From: Serripes groenlandicus
Lineage: Eukaryota; Mollusca; Bivalvia; Cardiida; Cardiidae
Assembly (NCBI GenBank): GCA_031761405.1
Contig: JASEVX010000008.1
Coordinates: 68,199,418 to 68,263,417, forward strand
DNA: 64,000 nucleotides
Direction of reading: 5' to 3'
Part shown: piece by piece, positions 36,233 to 48,327 of the stretch
Position numbering within the stretch: position 1 is the stretch's first letter
Layout: each line of letters begins with the position of its first letter
Notes under the pieces: model-generated
The model's database searches: none
What the model was told of the DNA's origin: nothing
What the model saw: only the letters and a program-made list of their open reading frames with translations
Translations under genes and position numbers: made by a program

Positions 36233-36260
36233 GTCTCTCTGTCTCTCTGTCTCTCTGTCT
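36197..36260. repeat. (AT)n and (CTGTCTCT)n microsatellites
   Basis: About 34 bp of alternating AT followed by 30 bp of CTGTCTCT repeats, running straight into the assembly gap. Confidence 0.95.
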
Positions 36261-36460
36261 NNNNNNNNNNNNNNNNNNNNNNNNNNNNNNNNNNNNNNNN
36301 NNNNNNNNNNNNNNNNNNNNNNNNNNNNNNNNNNNNNNNNNNNNNNNNNNNNNNNNNNNNNNNNNNNNNNNNNNNNNNNNNNNNNNNNNNNNNNNNNNNN
36401 NNNNNNNNNNNNNNNNNNNNNNNNNNNNNNNNNNNNNNNNNNNNNNNNNNNNNNNNNNNN
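36261..36460. other. Assembly gap (200 N)
   Basis: Exactly 200 N residues directly after a microsatellite. The round number suggests a placeholder rather than a measured length, so the true repeat could be longer. Confidence 0.98.
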
Positions 36461-36814
36461 TACTTATAATGATGAATGTGTGCATCACTGCCATCCTATT
36501 AAAACGTTTACTGATTTACGGAAGTTTCTTGACAGCTCTGCAAATTGAATTGCTAATATACAGAACCAGATAAAATATCGCCGATGTACAACGTTATCTA
36601 TATATTCACGGCCAACGGAGAGTGACGACTTATTTATTCTTTCCCAACTGGCCGTGTTCTAATAAATAGAGATTGTTTAAGAAAGCATTTCAGTGATTTC
36701 ATTAAATAAGTTTATGTAGTTGGCTTTACAAGTCACTTGAAGACAAAGTGACAAGACTGGAATCAGTCGATCAAGGTAAACGTAGTAATAATAAGTCATT
36801 TAAACAACGCTTAA
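36461..36814. other. Unique spacer
   Basis: Short AT-rich sequence between the gap and the next array; nothing recognised. Confidence 0.5.
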
Positions 36815-37550
36815 ACCGTCTCCGTGGTTTAGTGGTTATGATAAGTTATCGAACCTCCGCTTAACCGTATCCGCGGTGAAGTGGTTATGATAAGTTATCT
36901 AACCTCCGCTTAACCGTATCCGCGGTGTAGTGGTTATGATAAGTTATCTAACCTCCGCTTAACCGTATCCGCGGTGTAGTGGTTATGATAAGTTATCTAA
37001 CCTCCGCTAAAACCGTATCCGCGGTGAAGTGGTTATGATAAGTTATCTAACCTCCGCTAAAACCGTATCCGCGGTGAAGTGGTTATGATAAGTTATCTAA
37101 CCTCCGCTAAAACCGTATCCGCGGTGAAGTGGTTATGATAAGTTATCTAACCTCCGCTAAAACCGTATCCGCGGTGAAGTGGTTATGATAAGTTATCTAA
37201 CCTCCGCTTAACCGTATCCGCGGTGTAGTGGTTATGATAAGTTATCTTACCTCCGCTAAAACCGTATCCGCGGTGAAGTGGTTATGATAAGTTATCTAAC
37301 CTCCGCTAAAACCGTATCCGCGGTGAAGTGGTTATGATAAGTTATCTAACCTCCGCTAAAACCGTATCCGCGGTGAAGTGGTTATGATAAGTTATCTAAC
37401 CTCCGCTAAAACCGTATCCGCGGTGAAGTGGTTAGGATAAGTTATCTAACCTTCGCTAAAGCCGTATCCGCGGTGAAGTGGTTATGATAAGTTATTTATT
37501 TAACCAACGCTTAAACCGTATCCGCGGTGCATAGGTTATGATAAGTTATT
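36815..37550 (+). repeat. 49/50-bp minisatellite with tRNA A-box-like core
   Basis: About 15 units contain CGGTGAAGTGGTTATGATAA or CGGTGTAGTGGTTATGATAA, then GTTATCTAACCTCCGCT and AAAACCGTATC or TAACCGTATC. The first unit (36,820-36,860) reads GTCTCCGTGGTTTAGTGGTT, which closely resembles the 5' end of tRNA-Val-type genes, with an A-box-like TGGTTTAGTGG. The array probably grew from a tRNA-derived sequence. Confidence 0.9.
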
Positions 37551-38590
37551 AAACCTCCGCGGTGCATAGGTTATGATAAGTTATTAAACCTCCGCGGTGT
37601 AGTGGTTATGATAAGTTATTTAACCTCCGCGGTGTAGTTGTTATGATAAGTTATTAAACCTCCGCGGTGTAGTGGTAATGATAAGTTATTTAACCTCCGC
37701 GGTGTAGTGGTTATGATAAGTTATTAAACCTCCGCGGTGTAGTGGTTATGATCAGTTATTTAACCTCCGCGGTGTAGTGGTTATGATAAGTTATTAAACC
37801 TCCGCGGTGTAGTGGTTATGATAAGTTATTTAACTTCCGCGGTGTAGAGGTTATGATCAGTTATTTAACCTCCGCGGTGTAGTGGTTATGATAAGTTATT
37901 AAACCTCCGCGGTGTAGTGGTGGTTATGATAAGTTATTTAACTTCCGCGGTGTAGTGGTTATGATAAGTTATTTAACCTCCGCGGTGTAGTGGTTATGAT
38001 AAGTTATTTAACCTCCGCGGTGTAGTGGTGGTTATGATAAGTTATTTAACTTCCGCGGTGTAGTGGTTATGATAAGTTATTTAACCTCCGCGGTGTAGTG
38101 GTTATGATAAGTTATTTAACCTCCGCGGTGTAGTGGTGGTTATGATAAGTTATTAAACCTCCGCGGTGAAGTGGTTATTATAAGTTATTAAACCTCCGCG
38201 GTGTAGTGGTTATGATAAGTTATTTAACCTCCGCGGTGTAGTGGTTATGATAAGTTATTAAACCTCCGCGGTGTAGTGGTTATTATAAGTTATTTAACCT
38301 CCGCGGTGTAGTGGTTATGATAAGTTATTAAACCTCCGCGGTGTAGTGGTTATGATGAATTATTTAACCTCCGCGGTGTAGTGGTTATGATAAGTTATTA
38401 AACCTCCGAGGTGTAGTGGTTATGATAAGTTATTAAACCTCCGCGGTGTAGTGGTTATGATAAGTTATTAAACATCCGCGGTGTTGTGGTTATGATAAGT
38501 TATTAAACCTCCGCGGTGTAGTGGTTATGATAAGTTATTTAACCTCCGCTGTGTAGTGGTTATGATAAGTTAGTTAACCTCCGCGGTGTA
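37551..38590 (+). repeat. 35-bp derivative of the A-box minisatellite
   Basis: About 29 units of 35 bp read TCCGCGGTGTAGTGGTTATG then ATAAGTTATTAAACC. They equal the 49-bp unit minus 14 bp lying between two copies of TCCGC. A few units have an extra TGG (GTGGTGGTT). Variation is mainly TTAAACC/TTTAACC. Confidence 0.93.
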
Positions 38591-38809
38591 GAGGTGTTGA
38601 TGAATAGTGCAGGAAATACTTTAATATTGATACTTTTGAAACTGTTCTTGAAACTATCTTTGAATAATCAGACTAAGCCGCACGCATCACATTGAAGTTG
38701 ATTTTTCTGACGCACCGCTCGAGGCAAAACAAGCTTATGTGTGTAACGTCGAAACCACTGTTGTAATATGAAGAATGTGATCGCATTGGATGATTTTGTG
38801 TCATGTCGA
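38591..38809. other. Unique spacer
   Basis: About 220 bp between arrays with nothing recognised. Confidence 0.4.
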
Positions 38810-41800
38810 AATAACTAGACGCAGACATATATAAGACACCAAATAACTAGACGGAGACATATATAAGACATCAAATAACTAGACACAGACATATATAAGA
38901 CACCAAATAACTAGACGCAGACATATATAAGACATCAAATAACTAGACATAGACATATATAAGACACCAAATAACTAGACATAGACATATATAAGACACC
39001 AAATAACTAGACGTAGACATATATAAGACACCAAATAACTAGACGCACACATATATAAAACATCAAATAACTAGACGCACACATATATAAGACATCAAAT
39101 CACTAGACACAGACATATATAAGACACCAAATAACTAGACGCAGACATATATAAGACACCAAATAACTAGACGTACACATATATAAGACATCAAATAACT
39201 AGAAACAGACATATATAAGACACCAAATAACTAGACATATACATATATAAGACACCAAATAACTAGACATAGACATATATAAGACACCAAATAACTAGAC
39301 ATATACATATATAAGACACCAAATAACTAGACGTACACATATATAAGACATCAAATAACTAGACACAGACATAAATAAGACATCAAATAACTAGACATAT
39401 ACATATATAAGACACCAAATAACTAGACATAGACATATATAAGACACCAAATAACTAGACGGAGACATGTATAAGACACCAAATAACAAGACGCAGACAT
39501 ATATAAGACACCAAATCACTAGACAAAGACATATATAAGACACCAAATCACTAGACATAGACATATATAAGACACCAAATAACTAGACACAGACATGTAT
39601 AAGACACCAAATAACTAGACGCACACATGTATAAGACACCAAATCACTAGACGTAGACATATATAAGACATCAAATAACTAGACGCACACATGTAAAAGA
39701 CATCAAATAACTAGACGTAGACATATATAAGACACCAAATAACTAGACGTACACATATATAAGACACCAAATAACTAGATGCAGACATATATAAGACACC
39801 AAATAACTAGACACAGACATATATAAGACACCAAATAACTAGAAGTACACATATATAAGACACCAAATAACTAGACGTAGACATATATAAGACACCAAAT
39901 AACTAGACACAGACATATATAAGACACCAAATTACTAGACATAGACATATATAAGACACCATATTACTAGACACAGACATGTATAAGACACCAAATAACT
40001 AAACGCACACATGTATAAGACACCAAATCACTAGACGTAGACATATATAAGACATCAAATAACTAGACGCACACATGTATAAGACATCAAATAACTAGAC
40101 GTAGACATATATAAGACACCAAATAACTAGACGTACACATATATAAGACACCAAATAACTAGACGCAGACATATATAAGACACCAAATAACTAGACACAG
40201 ACATATATAAGACACCAAATAACTAGAAGTACACATATATAAGACACCAAATAACTAGACGTAGACATATATAATACACCAAATAACTAGACAAAGACAT
40301 ATATAAGACACCAACTAACTAGACAGAGACATGTATAAGACACCAAATAACTAGACGTTGACATATATAAGAACAAATCACTAGACGCAGACATATATAA
40401 GACACCAAATAACTAGACGTACACATATATAAGACATCAAATCACTAGACACAGACATATATAAGACACCAAATAACTAGACGTACACATATATAAGACA
40501 CCAAATAACTAGACATAGACATATATAAGACACCAAATAACTAGACACATACATATATAAGACACCAAATAACTAGACGTACACATATGTAAAACACCAA
40601 ATAACTAGACATAGACATATATAAGACACCAAATAACTAGACGTACACATGTATAAGACACCAAATAACTAGACGCAGACATATATAAGACACCAAATAA
40701 CTAGACGTACACATATGTAAGACACCAAATAACTAGACATAGACATATATAAGACACCAAATAACTAGACGTACACATGTATAAGACACCAAATAACTAG
40801 ACGTACACATGTATAAGACACCAAATAACTAGACGCAGACATATATAAGACACCAAATAACTAGACTTACACATATATAAGACACCAAATAACTAGACGT
40901 AGACATATATAAGACACCAAATAACTAGACGTACACATGTATAGGACACCAAATAACTAGACGTAGACATATATAAGACACCAAATCACTAGACGTAGAC
41001 ATATATAAGACATCAAATCACTAGACACAGACATATATAAGACACCAAATAACTAGACGTACACATATATAAGACACCAAATAACTAGACACAGACATAT
41101 ATAAGACACCAAATAACTAGACGTACACATATATAAGACACCAAATAACTAGACATAGACATATTTAAGACATCAAATAACTAGACGCACACATGTATAA
41201 GACACCAAATATCTAGACGTACACATGTATAAGACATCAAATAACTAGACATAGACATATATAAGACACCAAATAACTAGACACAGACATATATAAGACA
41301 CCAAATAACTAGACGCAGACATATATAAGACACCAAATAACTAGACACAGACATATATGAGACACCAAATCACTAGACGTAGACATATATAAGACACCAA
41401 ATAACTAGACGCACACATGTATAAGACATCAAATAACTAGACGTAGACATATATAAGACACCAAATAACTAGACGTAGACATATATAAGACACCAAATAA
41501 CTAGACGTACACATATATAAGACACCAAATAACTAGACGCAGACATATATAAGACACCAAATAACTAGACACAGACATATATAAGACATCAAATAACTAG
41601 ACGCACACATGTATAAGACTCCAAATAACTAGACGTACACATATATAAGACACCAAGTCACTTGACGTAGACATATATAAGACATAAAATAACTAGACAC
41701 AGACATATATAAGACATCATATAACTAGACGCAGACATTATAAGACATCAATTCACTAGACATATACATATATAAAACACCAAATAACTAGACGCAGACA

Positions 41801-42180
41801 TATATAATACATAAAATAACTAGACACAGACATATATAAGACATCAAATAACTAGACGCAGACATTATAAGACATCAATTCACTAGACGCAGACATATAT
41901 AAGACATCAAATAACTAGATGCAGACATATATAAGACATCAAATAACTAGACATAGACATATATAAGACACCAAATCACTAGACATAGACATATACAAGA
42001 CATCAAATCACTAGACACAGACATATATAAGACATCAAATCACTAGACACAGACATATATAAGACACCAAATAACTAGACGTAGACATATATAAGACACC
42101 AAATAACTAGACGCAGACATGTATAAGACATCAAATAACTAGACGCACACATGTATAAGACATCAATCACTAGACGTAGA
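38810..42180. repeat. 32-bp minisatellite with TATATAAG core
   Basis: About 105 units read AACTAGACGCAGACATATAT then AAGACACCAAAT. Variants are ACGCAG, ACATAG, ACGTAC and ACACAG, and CACC/CATC. It is unrelated in sequence to the 32-bp array at 27.8-34.8 kb despite the equal period. Marker AGAAGTACAC at 39,841 and 40,225 reveals a 384-bp (12-unit) internal duplication. Confidence 0.96.
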
Positions 42181-42577
42181 CATATATATATATGAATATA
42201 AGACACTAAATCACTAGACGCATTCATGTATAGGACATCAACTCACTTGACGTATACATGTATAGGACATCAACTCACTAGACGCATTCATGTATAGGAC
42301 ATCAACTCACTAGACGTAGTCATGTATAGGACATCAACTCACTAGACGTAGTCATGTATAGGACATCAACTCACTAGACGTAGACATGTATAAGACATCA
42401 ACTCACTATACATAAACATGTATAGGACATCAACTCACTAGACGCAGTCATGTATAGGACATCAACTCACTAGACGCAGTCATGTATAGGACATCAACTC
42501 ACTAGACGCAGTCATGTATAGGACATCAACTCACTAGACGCAGTCATGTATAGGACATCAACTCACTAGACGCATAC
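42181..42577. repeat. Diverged end subfamily of the 32-bp array
   Basis: About 12 units with TCATGTATAGGACATCAACT and CACTAGACGCAG, more homogeneous than the main array and still 32 bp long. A local expansion at the array edge. Confidence 0.92.
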
Positions 42578-43590
42578 CCTTATCGTCAGGCGCGGCCCAG
42601 TAATATAAAGAAGAAATAATTCATGTTGGGGGGAGTTGTGGAGTCCATTACGGTAAATTGTTTTGCTTTATAGTTGAAGGATGATGACTAAAACACACAG
42701 AGTTTGAATTGCACGCTCGTTTATATCATCAAAACAATTTGATTAGTTTTTCACATGAATATTGTACGATCGGGTCTTCTCGGGGTTTTACGGAATTGGA
42801 TCTCAGAATTTATTTAATTTCCATCAGTTTCCGTTAGTGTCCGTCATCTTTCGGGTGATGGCAGACACATACAATGTTTGAAATTCTCATTTATATCCAC
42901 AAAACAATCTGTTAAGCATTTCGCACACTCATTGTACAATCGAGTGTACTCGGGATTTTACGGAAGTGTAAAATACATTTCGTAAGTTTCCGACTACTCT
43001 AGGAAATAGAAAATCTGAAAATATCCGAGATCGTTCCGATTGGTCTTTTTTTACTTTGGATACGCCTCTGCGTTTATCAATCTTTAACCGTTGTATGTTT
43101 TTCCAACAATCCTTCATGGTGTTTTTATAACCATTTTCAAGAGAATTTCAGTTATATGGTTTTATTTTGGTGGTGATTGGTTAAATGACCAGTACTACCG
43201 GTATCATTTTTACCGGCACCGATTCACCAGTCGTATTGATATTCCACAAGTGAGAATAAATCTATTTTGGTCACAAATGGACATTTCTTGACCAAACAAT
43301 TTTTCTGTATAATCCATGCTCTGGCTTATTAGTGATATTTCGAGTTAACTATTACATGATAAAGCACTGTTTCAAACGATGCATTTATCATGAAATTAAC
43401 CACTGTTAAGTCTACTTAAAAGAATGTAATACGGAGGAAATCATGTCAACCTTTTTGCACGATCTGGCTATTAGATTTGCACTCAGTCCCCAGTAAGAAC
43501 CGATGAGTGCATATCGGTGCTCACTGGTGCACCTAATTGATTAGCCTTGCAAGCTGTTGATAGTTAAAACACTTATACTAATTCCGAGTT
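42578..43590. other. Unique island with ~120-bp diverged direct duplication
   Basis: Two diverged copies at about 42,699-42,822 and 42,872-42,990 share GTTTGAA, TTTATATC, AAAACAAT, ATTGTAC and CTCGG..TTTTACGGAA. No gene is supported; overlapping frames of 62 and 66 codons at 42,929-43,291 have no recognisable domain. Confidence 0.55.
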
Positions 43591-43705
43591 CTATGTTATC
43601 GAACGTCATGGTCTTTACCAATGAGCTAAAGGACTTTAGCTGACCGAGATCAACTGTCTTTACCAATGAGCTAAAAGACCTTGATTGACCGAGATCAAAT
43701 GTACC
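43591..43705 (-). repeat. tRNA A-box-like sequence in 45-bp tandem duplication
   Basis: The minus strand reads TTTAGCTCATTGGTAAAGAC, an excellent tRNA A-box match (TAGCTCATTGG), twice: at 43,613-43,632 and 43,658-43,677, 45 bp apart. A B-box-like CGTTCGATAAC (43,595-43,605) follows only the lower-coordinate copy, and too closely for a normal tRNA. It is read as a deleted tRNA-derived SINE with a nascent tandem duplication. Confidence 0.6.
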
Positions 43706-43849
43706 TAATAGTGGTTCGTGAGAGCCTGGTGAAACATCTGAAGATGGAATGGCCGCCGTACTATGTGTATTTGTTTAAACAATTGTGCTATATATGTATA
43801 CTAGAGATAGTTGCACCTTTTCCTAAACAAAAGTATTGATCTATAACTG
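43706..43849. other. Short spacer
   Basis: About 140 bp without recognised features, leading into the 46-bp array. Confidence 0.4.
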
Positions 43850-46800
43850 AAGGCTAGGGAACCGAATAGCACTCAATCATAATCGTCACGTACGGTATAC
43901 TAGGGAACCGAATAGCACTCAATCATGACCGCCACGTACGGTATACTAGGGAACCGAATAGCACTCAATCATGACAGTCACGTACGGTATACTAGGTAAC
44001 CAAAGAAGCACTCAATCATGACCGCTACGTACGGTATATTAGGGAACCAAATAGCACTCAATCATGACCGCTACGTACGGTATATTAGGGAACCGAATAG
44101 CACTCAATCATGACCGCCACGTACGGTATATTAGGTAACCAAAAAAGCACTCAATCATGACCGCTACGTACGGTATATTAGGGAACCAAATAGCACTCAA
44201 TCATGACGCTACGTACGGTATACTAGGGAACCAAATATCACTCAATCATGACCGCCACGTACGGTATACTAGGTAACTAAAACGCACTCAATCATGACTA
44301 CCACGTACGGTATATTAGGGAACCAAATAGCACTCAATCATGACCGCCACGTACGGTAAACTAGGGAACCGAATAGCACTCAATCATGACCGCCACGTAC
44401 GGTATACTAGGGAACCGAATAGCACTCAATCATGACCGCCATGTATGGTATACTAGGTAACTAAAAAGCACTCAATCATGACCGCCGCGAACTGTATACT
44501 AAGTAACTAAAAAGCACTAAATCATAACCGCCATGTACGGTATACTAGGTAACTAAAAAGCACTTAATCATGATCGACACGAACGGTATACTAGGGAATC
44601 AAAAATAACTCAATCATGACCGCAGCTAACGGTATACTAGGGAACCAACGAGCACTTAATCATGACCGCCACGAACGGTATACTAGGGAACCAAATAGCA
44701 CTCAAACGTGACCACCGCGAACGGTATACTAGGGAACCAAAGAACACTCAATCATGACCGCCACGACCGGTATACTAGGGAACCAAAGAGCACTCAATCT
44801 TGATCGCAGCTAACGGTATACTAGGGAACCAACGAGCACTTAATCATGACCGCCACGAACGGTATACTAGGGAACCAAATAGCACTCAAACGTGACCACC
44901 GCGAACGGTATACTAGGGAACCAAAGAACTCTCAATCGTGACCGCCACGACCGGTATACTAGGGAACCAAAGAGCACTCAATCTTGATCGCAGCTAACGG
45001 TATACTAGGGAACGAGCGAGCACTTAATCATGACCGCCACGAACCGTATACTAGGGAACCAAAGAGCACTCAATCATGACAGGTACGGACGGTATACTAC
45101 GGAACCAAAGGGAACTCAATCTTGACCGCCGCTTACGGTATACTAGGGAACCAAAGTGCAACTTAATCATGACCGAAGGCTAGGGAACTAACGAGCACTC
45201 ATTCTTGACCGAAGGCTAGGGAAACAAAGAGCACTAAATCTTGACCGCCGCTAACGGTATACTAGGAAACCAAAGAGCACTCAATCATGATCGTCACGAA
45301 CGGTATACTAGGGAACCAACGAGCACTCAATCCTGACCGCCGCGAACGGTATACTAGGGAACGAAAGAGCACTCAATCAAGACTGCCACGAACGGTATAA
45401 TAGGTACCCAAAGAACACTCAATCATGACCGCCACGACCAGTACAATAGGGAACCAACGAGGACTCAATCATGACTGATGGCTAGGAAACCAAAGAGCAC
45501 TAAATCATGCCCGAAGGCTAGGAAACCAAAGAGGACTCAATCATGACCACCACGAACGGTATACTAAGGAACTAACGAGCACTCAATCATGACCGAAGGC
45601 TAGGGAACAAGGAGCACTCAATCATGACCGAAGGCTAATGAACCAACGAGCACTCAATCATAACCGAAAGCTAGGAAACCAAAGATCACTGAATCATGAC
45701 CGAAGGCTAGGGAACCAACGAGCACTCAATCATGACAGAAGGCTATGGAACCAACGGGAAGTCAATCACGACCGAAAGCTAGGGAACCAAAGAGCACTCA
45801 ATCATGACCGAAGGCTAGGGAAACAAAGAGAACTCAATCATGACCGCCGCGTACGGAATACTAGGGAACCAACGAGCACTCAATCATGACCGGCACGAAC
45901 GGTATACTAGGGAACCAAAGAGCACTTAATCATGACCGCCACGAACGGTATACTAGGGAACCAAAGAGCACTCGATCATGACCGCCACGAACGGTATACT
46001 AGGGAACCAACAAGCACTGAATCATGACCGCCACGAACGGTATACTAAGGAACCAAAGAGCACTCAGTCATAACCGCCGCTAACGGTATACTAGGGAACC
46101 AACATGCACTGTATCATGACTGCCACGAACGGTATACTAGGGAACTAAAGAGCACTCAAACATGACCGCTACAAACGGTATACTAGGGAACCAAAGAGCA
46201 CTCGATCATGACCGCCACGAACGGTATACTAGGGAATCAACAAGCACTGAATCATGACTGCCACGAACGTATACTAGGAAACCAACAAGCACTGAATCAT
46301 GACTGCCACGAAAGGTATACTAGGGAACCAAAGAGCACTCAATCATGACCGCTACAAACGGTATACTAGGGAACCAAAGAGCACTCGATCATGACCGCCA
46401 CGAACGGTATACTAGGGAATCAAAGAGCACTGAATCATGACTGCCACGAACGTATAAAAGGGAACCAACAAGCACTGAATCATGCCTGACACGAACGTAT
46501 ACTAGGGAACCAAAGAGCACTCAATCATGACCGCCACGAACGGTATACTAGGGAATCAACGAGCACACAATCATGACCGCCGCGAACGGTATACTAGGGA
46601 ACGAAAGATCACTCAATCGTGACTGCCACGAACGGTATAATAGGTACCCAAAGAGCACTCAATCATGACCGCCACGACCAGAACACTAGGGAACCAACAA
46701 TTCAATCATGACTGATGGCTAGGAAACCAAAGAGCATTTAATCATAACCGAAGACAAGGGAACCAACCAGCACTCAATCATGACCGAAGGATAGGAAACC

Positions 46801-48327
46801 AAAGAGGACTCAATCATGACCACCAATAACGGTATACTAAGGAACTAACGAGCACTCAATCATGACCGAAGGCTAAGGAACCATCCAGCACTCAATCATG
46901 ACCGAAGGCTAATGAACCAACCAGCACTCAATCATGACCGAAGGATAGGAAACCAAAGAGGACTCAATCATGACCACCAATAACGGTATACTAAGGAACT
47001 AACGAGCACTCAATCATGACCGAAGGCTAGGGAACCATCGAGCACTCAATCATGACCGAAGGCTAATGAACCAACGAGCACTCAATCATGACCGAAGGCT
47101 AGGGAACCAAAGAGCAGTCAATCATGACCAAAGGCTAGGGAACCAAAGAGAACTCAATCATGACCGCCGCGAACGGTATACTAGGGAACCAACGAGCACT
47201 CAATCATGAACGCCACGAACGGTATACTAGGGAAGCAAAGAGCACTGAATCATGACCGCTACGAACGGTATACTAGGGAAGCAATGAGCACTCAATCATG
47301 ACTGCCACGAAAGGTATACTAGGGTACCAACAAGCACTGAATCATGCCTGCCACAAACGGTATACTAGGGAACCAAAGAGCACACAATTATGACCGCTAC
47401 AAACGGTATAATAGGGAACCAAAGAGCACTCGATCATGACCGCCACGAACGGTATACTAGGGAGTCAACAAGCACTGAATCATGACTGCCACGAACGTAT
47501 ACTAGGGAACCAAAAAGCACTGAATCATGACTGCCACGAACGTATACTAGGGAACCAAAGAGCACTCAATCATGACCGCTAATCATGACTGCCACGAACG
47601 TATACTAGGAAACCAAAGAGTACTCATTCATGACTGTCACGAACGCTATACTAGGAAACCAAAGAGCACTCAATCATGACCGGTACAAACATTATACTAG
47701 GGAAAAAAGAGCACTCGATCATGACGGCCACGAACGGTACACTAGGGAACCAACAAGCACTGAATCATGACTGCCACGAACGTATACTAGGGAACCAAAA
47801 AGCACTCAATCATTACTGACACGAACGCTACATTAGGGAACCAAAAAGCACTCAATCATGACCGCTACAAACGGTATACTAGGGAACCAAAGAGCACTCG
47901 ATCATGACCGCCACGAACGGTATACTAGGGAACCAACAAGCACTGAATCATGACTGCCACGAACGGTATACTAGGGAACTAAAGAGCACTCAATCATGAC
48001 CACCTAGAACGGTATACTAGGGAACCAAAGAGCACTCAATCATTGCCGCCACGAACAGTATACTAGGGAACCAAGGAGAACTCAATAAAAAAACGAAGGC
48101 TAGGGAACCAAAGAGAACTCAATCATGGCCGTCACGAACGGTATACTAGGGAACCAAAAAGCACTCAATCATGACCGTCACGAACGGTATACTAGGGAAC
48201 CAAAAAGCACTCAATCATGACTGCCTCGAACGGTATACAGGGGAACCAAATAGCACTTAATCATGATCGACACGAGCGGTATACTAGGGAATCAAAGAGA
48301 ACTCACTCATGACCGCCGCGAACGGTA
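43850..48327. repeat. 46-bp minisatellite (left part)
   Basis: Units of 46 bp read GAACCAAAGAGCACTCAATC, ATGACCGCCACGAACGGTAT, ACTAGG. A shorter 36-bp form (ATGACCGAAGGCTAGG) is common at 45.1-45.9 and 46.7-47.2 kb. Higher-order blocks are visible, for example a 184-bp four-unit block from 44,621. The left end has more TACGTACGG variants, the rest CACGAACGG. Confidence 0.95.

Noticed and set aside
36116..36494. Frames crossing the N gap on both strands
   Set aside because: They consist mostly of undefined residues from the 200-N gap and dinucleotide repeats.
38810..42577. TATATAAG in each unit as about 100 TATA boxes
   Set aside because: The motif is short and AT-rich; no transcript or gene context supports promoter function.
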